Assembly: GCA_021766785.1 (NCBI GenBank)
Contig: JAICBP010000083.1
Location: forward strand, 168,369-232,368
Length of the DNA: 64,000 bases
DNA from: Sulfurimonas sp. endosymbiont of Alviniconcha boucheti
GTDB lineage: Bacteria > Campylobacterota > Campylobacteria > Campylobacterales > Sulfurimonadaceae
Reading direction: 5' to 3'
Below are positions 60,260 to 64,000 of the stretch, one piece after another. Made by a program: the position numbers and the translations under genes. Each line of letters begins with the position of its first letter. Position 1 is the first letter of the stretch. Below the pieces are notes generated by a model that was not told the origin of the DNA, made no database searches, and saw only the letters and a list, made by a program, of their open reading frames with translations.

Positions 60260-61298
60260 AAACATACTACTAAAACCAACTTCAACAATAAAAGAAGCTT
60301 TGAAAATCATAGATAGTGGAGCAATCCAAATCGCTTTAGTGATAGATAAAGATGAAAAACTACTTGGTACTCTGACTGATGGAGATATACGAAGAGGTCT
60401 TCTAAATAATCTTTCACTTGATGATAGTATCGATCCTATTATCTTTCAAACGCCAACAGTTTGCAGTATAGAAGATACGAAAGAGAAGATACTTGAAATA
60501 GCACTTGCTAAAAAATTACATCAAATGCCAATTGTAGATAAAGACGGAAAGTTAGTAGGTATAAAAGAGGTTGATGAGCTTCTAAAACCTGAGCATAAGA
60601 GCAATAGAGTTATACTGATGGTTGGAGGGTTGGGTACTCACCTTAGACCCTTAACAGATAACACTCCTAAGCCTATGCTTAAAGTGGGAAATAAGCCTAT
60701 ACTTGAGACGATAATACTTAATTTTAAAAAGTATGGCTTTATAAATATTACTCTTTGTGTAAGTTATAAGTCGGAAGTTATCGAAGAGTATTTCAAAGAT
60801 GGTAGCGAGTTCGGTGTACATATAGAGTATATACATGAGAACAAACGAATGGGAACTGCTGGGGCATTAAGTCTGTTAAAAGAGAGACTAGATGAGCCAT
60901 TTTTTGTGATGAATGGTGATATACTGACAAATATAAACTTTGAAAATATGATGGAGTATCATCTCTCTAATAACTCTATTGCAACAATGGGAGTAAGAGA
61001 GTATGACTTTCAAATACCTTATGGTGTTGTAGAAATAGATAGTACTGAGATAGTAAGTATAGAAGAAAAACCAGTATATCAGTTTTTTGTTAGTAGTGGT
61101 ATTTATATTTTAAGTGCAGAAGTATTAAAATATATTCCAAAAGATGAGTATTATGACATGCCAACACTTTTTGAGAAATTGATAGAAAAAAAGGAAAAAA
61201 GTATCTCTTTCCCTATTCATGAATATTGGTTAGATATTGGTCGTATAGAAGAGTTTGAAAAGGCAAATCGTGAATTTTATGAGGTGTTTAGTGTATAA
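60246..61298 (+). CDS. ptmE: CBS-domain sugar nucleotidyltransferase PtmE
   Basis: The 350-aa protein joins two CBS domains (about 8-115: LLGTLTDGDIRRGLL, LHQMPIVDKDGKLVGI) to a nucleotidyltransferase (about 120-350: LMVGGLGTHLRPLTDNTPKP, FFVMNGDILTNINF). This is the PtmE architecture, which in Campylobacter jejuni makes GDP-GlcN for the GDP-based legionaminic acid route. The CBS pair suggests control by adenine nucleotides. It overlaps legG by 14 bp. Confidence 0.88.
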   Translation: MKNYKNILLKPTSTIKEALKIIDSGAIQIALVIDKDEKLLGTLTDGDIRRGLLNNLSLDDSIDPIIFQTPTVCSIEDTKEKILEIALAKKLHQMPIVDKDGKLVGIKEVDELLKPEHKSNRVILMVGGLGTHLRPLTDNTPKPMLKVGNKPILETIILNFKKYGFINITLCVSYKSEVIEEYFKDGSEFGVHIEYIHENKRMGTAGALSLLKERLDEPFFVMNGDILTNINFENMMEYHLSNNSIATMGVREYDFQIPYGVVEIDSTEIVSIEEKPVYQFFVSSGIYILSAEVLKYIPKDEYYDMPTLFEKLIEKKEKSISFPIHEYWLDIGRIEEFEKANREFYEVFSV

Positions 61299-61983
61299 GA
61301 ATAAAACTTTTTTGGCAATTATACCTGCTCGTGGTGGAAGCAAAAGATTACCTCGAAAAAATGTGTTGGATTTAGGAGGGAAGCCCTCTATAGCTTGGAG
61401 CATAGAAGCAGGACTGAACTCTAAATATATTGATAAAGTTATAGTTTCTAGTGATGATTCTGAAATACTCGAAGTATCAAAGAGATATAATGCTGAGATT
61501 ATAATAAGACCAGAAGATTTAGCAAGTGATACAGCTAGCACCTTTGATGCTATGCACCATACTATAGAAAATATAGAAAAATATGACTATGTAATATTAT
61601 TACAAGCTACAAGTCCTCTTAGAAATGAAAAACATATAGATGAAGCGATAGAATTACTAAAATCTAAAAATGCTGATGCCATAGTAAGTGTATGTGAGAT
61701 GGATCACTCTCCTCTTTGGTCAAATACATTAGATGAAAATTTATCAATGCAGGGATTTTTAAAAGAAGAAATATTAAATAAGCGCTCTCAAGATTTAGAA
61801 AAATACTTTAGACTAAATGGTGCTATATATATCTGTAAAACAGAGAAATTTTTAGAAGAAAAAAGTTTTTTTCTAAAAGAGAATATTTATGCTTATAAAA
61901 TGAGTAGAGAAAGCTCTATTGACATTGATGAAGAGATTGATTTTAGGATGGCAGAATTTTACTTGACTAAACAAACACTTTAA
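61291..61983 (+). CDS. legF: CMP-legionaminic acid synthase LegF
   Basis: LegF activates legionaminic acid with CTP for transfer to protein. The 230-aa protein has the CMP-NeuNAc synthetase motif IIPARGGSKRLPRKNVLDL, then VSSDDSEIL, LLQATSPLRNEKHI and SIDIDEEIDF. GTG at 61291, with a GAGG ribosome binding site and an 8-bp overlap with ptmE, is preferred; in-frame starts at 61279 (ATG) or 61255 are possible. It closes the island. Confidence 0.9.
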   Translation: MYKNKTFLAIIPARGGSKRLPRKNVLDLGGKPSIAWSIEAGLNSKYIDKVIVSSDDSEILEVSKRYNAEIIIRPEDLASDTASTFDAMHHTIENIEKYDYVILLQATSPLRNEKHIDEAIELLKSKNADAIVSVCEMDHSPLWSNTLDENLSMQGFLKEEILNKRSQDLEKYFRLNGAIYICKTEKFLEEKSFFLKENIYAYKMSRESSIDIDEEIDFRMAEFYLTKQTL

Positions 61984-62017
61984 TTAAAAGGTTTAAATAT
62001 TATAATATCTATATCTC

Positions 62018-62038
62018 TTTTACAAAACTTATGCTACA
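62018..62038 (+). repeat. 21-bp exact direct repeat, copy 1
   Basis: This 21-bp word, with core ACAAAACTTATGCTACA, recurs exactly at 62094-62114. It overlaps the start of the second thiG-tail copy and can be read as a variant of the thiG codons Lys-Pro-Tyr-Ala-Thr. Confidence 0.95.
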
Positions 62039-62079
62039 TCTAGCCCTATTGACGGACTAATACAGTTTTAAACTTATAT
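62037..62079 (+). repeat. thiG 3'-end direct repeat, copy 2 (island right boundary)
   Basis: One mismatch in 43 bp to 55018-55060. In the thiG frame, 62024-62071 reads [15 protein letters not shown] and a stop, so it is a true duplicate of the ThiG C-terminus with one codon missing and synonymous changes. No start codon or gene body accompanies it. The rest of the gap 61984-62147 shows nothing else except the tandem 21-bp repeat. Confidence 0.93.
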
Positions 62080-62093
62080 TATCCAAACCCTAA

Positions 62094-62114
62094 TTTTACA
62101 AAACTTATGCTACA
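62094..62114 (+). repeat. 21-bp exact direct repeat, copy 2
   Basis: Second copy of the 62018-62038 word, 76 bp further on and 33 bp upstream of the reductase gene. Its end with the next bases (TGCTACACT) may also serve as an extended -10 promoter for that gene. Confidence 0.95.
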
Positions 62115-62147
62115 CTACTTTTATACGTAAACTAACGAGGAGAGAGT

Positions 62148-63101
62148 ATGTATGATATTCATGAGCTAGTCATAGTGGGTGCAGGTCCAGCAGGGATTGC
62201 TACTGCCGTTGAGAGTTATCTTCAAGGTATAAGAGATATAGTTTTACTTGAAAAAGATACAAATCATAACTCTACTATTCGAAAGTACTATAAAGAGAAC
62301 AAACGTGTTGATGTAGATTGGAGAGGACAAAAAATTGAACTCGATGGACATATATATTTTGTAGATGGAACGAAAGAGTCCACACTAGACTTCTTTGATA
62401 AAATACTTGAAAATCACTCTGTAGAACTTCAAACACATGTAGAGGTACAGTCGATACAAAAACAAGAAGATGGGATATTTGAACTTTTTATGACAGGAAA
62501 AAGTCTTAAAGCAAAAAATGTTGTTGTGACCATAGGACGCATGGGAAAACCTAATAAACCTACCTATAAAATACCACCGAGTATTCGTAAGAAGATAGGC
62601 TATACACTTGATGGTTGTGGTGAAGGTGAAAAAATTCTTGTTGTGGGTGGCGGAGATAGTGCTGTGGAATATGCAGTTGATCTAAGTGAAAAAAATGAGG
62701 TTAGTATCTGCTACAGACGTGAAACATTTAGGCGTGCAAATCCAACAAATCAAACAAATATTGCTAATGCTATTGTAAATAAAAAGGTTACACCTATATT
62801 GGGTATAAATATCACAGCATTAGAAGATAATGAAGGGAAAGTAAAAGTTGTTTTTACTGAAATACAAGCACAAACTTTTGATAGAGTTATTTATGCTATC
62901 GGAGGAACAACACCCTCTACATTTCTTGCAAGCTCTGGCATTAAAGAAGATAATGGAAAACCAGTTCATAATGAATATTATGAGACCAATATCAAGGGTC
63001 TTTTTGTAGCTGGAGACATCACCCAAGAATCAGGAGGAAGTATCGCCCTTGGACTCAATCATGGCTATGCAATAGCATGTCATATTAAAAAGGATGTGTA
63101 A
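62148..63101 (+). CDS. FAD/NAD(P)-dependent oxidoreductase of thioredoxin reductase-like fold
   Basis: The 317-aa protein has two dinucleotide-binding motifs, VGAGPAGIATA (about 10-20) for FAD and VVGGGDSAVEYA (near 170) for NAD(P), and the C-terminal FVAGDITQESGGSIALGLNHG. No redox CxxC motif is present between them, so it is not a classic thioredoxin reductase; ferredoxin:NADP or YpdA-like reductases are closer. The substrate is unknown. The start follows GAGGAGAGAG. Confidence 0.85.
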   Translation: MYDIHELVIVGAGPAGIATAVESYLQGIRDIVLLEKDTNHNSTIRKYYKENKRVDVDWRGQKIELDGHIYFVDGTKESTLDFFDKILENHSVELQTHVEVQSIQKQEDGIFELFMTGKSLKAKNVVVTIGRMGKPNKPTYKIPPSIRKKIGYTLDGCGEGEKILVVGGGDSAVEYAVDLSEKNEVSICYRRETFRRANPTNQTNIANAIVNKKVTPILGINITALEDNEGKVKVVFTEIQAQTFDRVIYAIGGTTPSTFLASSGIKEDNGKPVHNEYYETNIKGLFVAGDITQESGGSIALGLNHGYAIACHIKKDV

Positions 63102-63140
63102 CTATAATCTTCTTAATCAAATCACTACAGGAAAGTAAAA

Positions 63141-64000
63141 ATGCAAAAAATTGAAGAAAAAGCTTTTGAGATATATAATGAAAATATGATCTACTTTAAG
63201 ATGAAACATCCTAAACTATTTCAACAATTAACAAGTTTTATAACAGAGATAGAACAAGGAAATTACAAAGAAAAATATGCACTAGAATATTTGGATAACT
63301 ATTTTGATATTCAAGAACTCTCCTCAGAAAGATATCTTTATGCAAAGAGTAGTTCAGAGTTTTCTCAAGCACTTACTGCAAATGTAAATTTCAAAAAAAA
63401 CAGTATGCTCTTTGATGGTTTTCCTCTCTATTATCAATATGAAAAACATTTAGATAATTTGGATGATAAAGGTAGAGGGTTAGATGAGGTGTATCCGATC
63501 ATGACTTACTACTTAGATAATATAAAAACTTCTGATGAAATGAGAACAATTGAGAAATTTATTTTTATCGGTGTTGGTCTTGGTGAACATCTTATAAAAA
63601 TTGATGAAAAAATTGCGGCAGAAGAATATCTAGTTATAGAGGATGATCTAGAGCTTTTTAGGTTGTCACTTTTTGTTACTCCTTATTATATGTTTGAAAA
63701 TAGAATTGTTGATTTTTGTGTAGCACAAAGTGATGGTGATTTTACAAATACAATGAATGATTTTTTAAATCGTAGTGTTTTTCAAAATAAATTTTTAAAA
63801 TACTCATTTTTTCCTGCTCATTCTGAATATAAAATCAAACTTATTCAAAATTCGATTGCTTCTCAAGCTTTTATATCCTTTCCCTATAAAATATATCTTA
63901 ACAAATGTCTAAGAATACTTGACTCTATTGATTCTGGTTATAATATTCTTAATATTTCACAAAGAGTAGAAAAATCATATCTATCGAAAAAACCAGCTAT
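63141..64000 (+). CDS. Maf-type motility accessory factor / flagellin glycosyltransferase, 5' part
   Basis: A frame of at least 286 codons runs from ATG 63141 (GGAAAG ribosome binding site) to the window end without a stop. The start, MQKIEEKAFEIYNENMIYF, and the region EKFIFIGVGLGEHL, then EEYLVIEDDLELFRLSLF, resemble the N-terminal domain of Maf/DUF115 proteins. In Campylobacter, Helicobacter and relatives these transfer pseudaminic or legionaminic acid to flagellin in the cytoplasm. The position next to a CMP-legionaminate cluster fits this job. The C-terminal part is outside the window. Confidence 0.82.
   Translation, partial: MQKIEEKAFEIYNENMIYFKMKHPKLFQQLTSFITEIEQGNYKEKYALEYLDNYFDIQELSSERYLYAKSSSEFSQALTANVNFKKNSMLFDGFPLYYQYEKHLDNLDDKGRGLDEVYPIMTYYLDNIKTSDEMRTIEKFIFIGVGLGEHLIKIDEKIAAEEYLVIEDDLELFRLSLFVTPYYMFENRIVDFCVAQSDGDFTNTMNDFLNRSVFQNKFLKYSFFPAHSEYKIKLIQNSIASQAFISFPYKIYLNKCLRILDSIDSGYNILNISQRVEKSYLSKKPA

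Overview
The window is an AT-rich bacterial chromosome segment around the replication origin of a free-living Campylobacterota (epsilonproteobacterial) organism, most like Sulfurimonas or a close relative. The reasons are the ruvC-dnaA-dnaN-gyrB order, a short (399 aa) Pgi, the rsmA-RNase J pair, the secG-frr-pyrE order, and a legionaminic acid cluster beside a Maf-type flagellin glycosyltransferase. Genes left of dnaA run mostly on the minus strand and genes to the right mostly on the plus strand, as expected at an origin. The genus is inferred; no 16S gene is present.

1-10.9 kb: end of a hybrid histidine kinase, a response regulator with a degenerate GGDEF domain, pgi, ruvC, dnaA, dnaN, gyrB and a membrane protein with degenerate GGDEF and EAL domains. 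DnaA boxes lie on both sides of dnaA. The dnaA-dnaN gap carries boxes, a DnaA-trio-like run and an AT-rich stretch, and is the best oriC candidate.

10.9-30.5 kb: a surface polysaccharide locus opened by a MarR-type EPS regulator. It encodes a WbpA/B/D/E route to a diacetamido-uronic acid, RmlA/RmlB with a WecF-like transferase, a flippase, a polymerase, two GT4 glycosyltransferases, a DegT aminotransferase, a short phosphoglycosyl transferase and a PglF/WbpM-like dehydratase. Interruptions and oddities include an AlbA_2-type protein with a 12-bp coding repeat, a 540-bp scar with a possible IS remnant and a G8 tract, two tiny membrane proteins between rmlA and rmlB, and an orphan Phd-type antitoxin.

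30.3-43.8 kb: housekeeping genes (ComEA-like, rsmA, rnj, folE, fliI, recJ, pyrG, a Kef-type antiporter, pyrE, frr, secG) plus an M6-type lipoprotein metalloprotease followed by a separate protein that looks like the N-terminal domain normally fused to M6 proteases.

44.0-49.3 kb: a two-gene anti-phage RADAR system, an RdrA-like ATPase and an RdrB-like adenosine deaminase family protein. Both in-frame microsatellites found here lie in rdrA.

49.5-64 kb: a CobT-like protein, a Suv3-like helicase, a rhodanese-like protein, a DUF309 protein and a frameshifted thiG. Then follows a seven-gene island encoding what appears to be the whole LegB-C-H-I-G, PtmE, LegF route to CMP-legionaminic acid. The 3' end of thiG is repeated on the far side of this island, so the island looks inserted at, or recombined through, the thiG tail. 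A FAD/NAD(P)-dependent reductase and the start of a Maf glycosyltransferase close the window.
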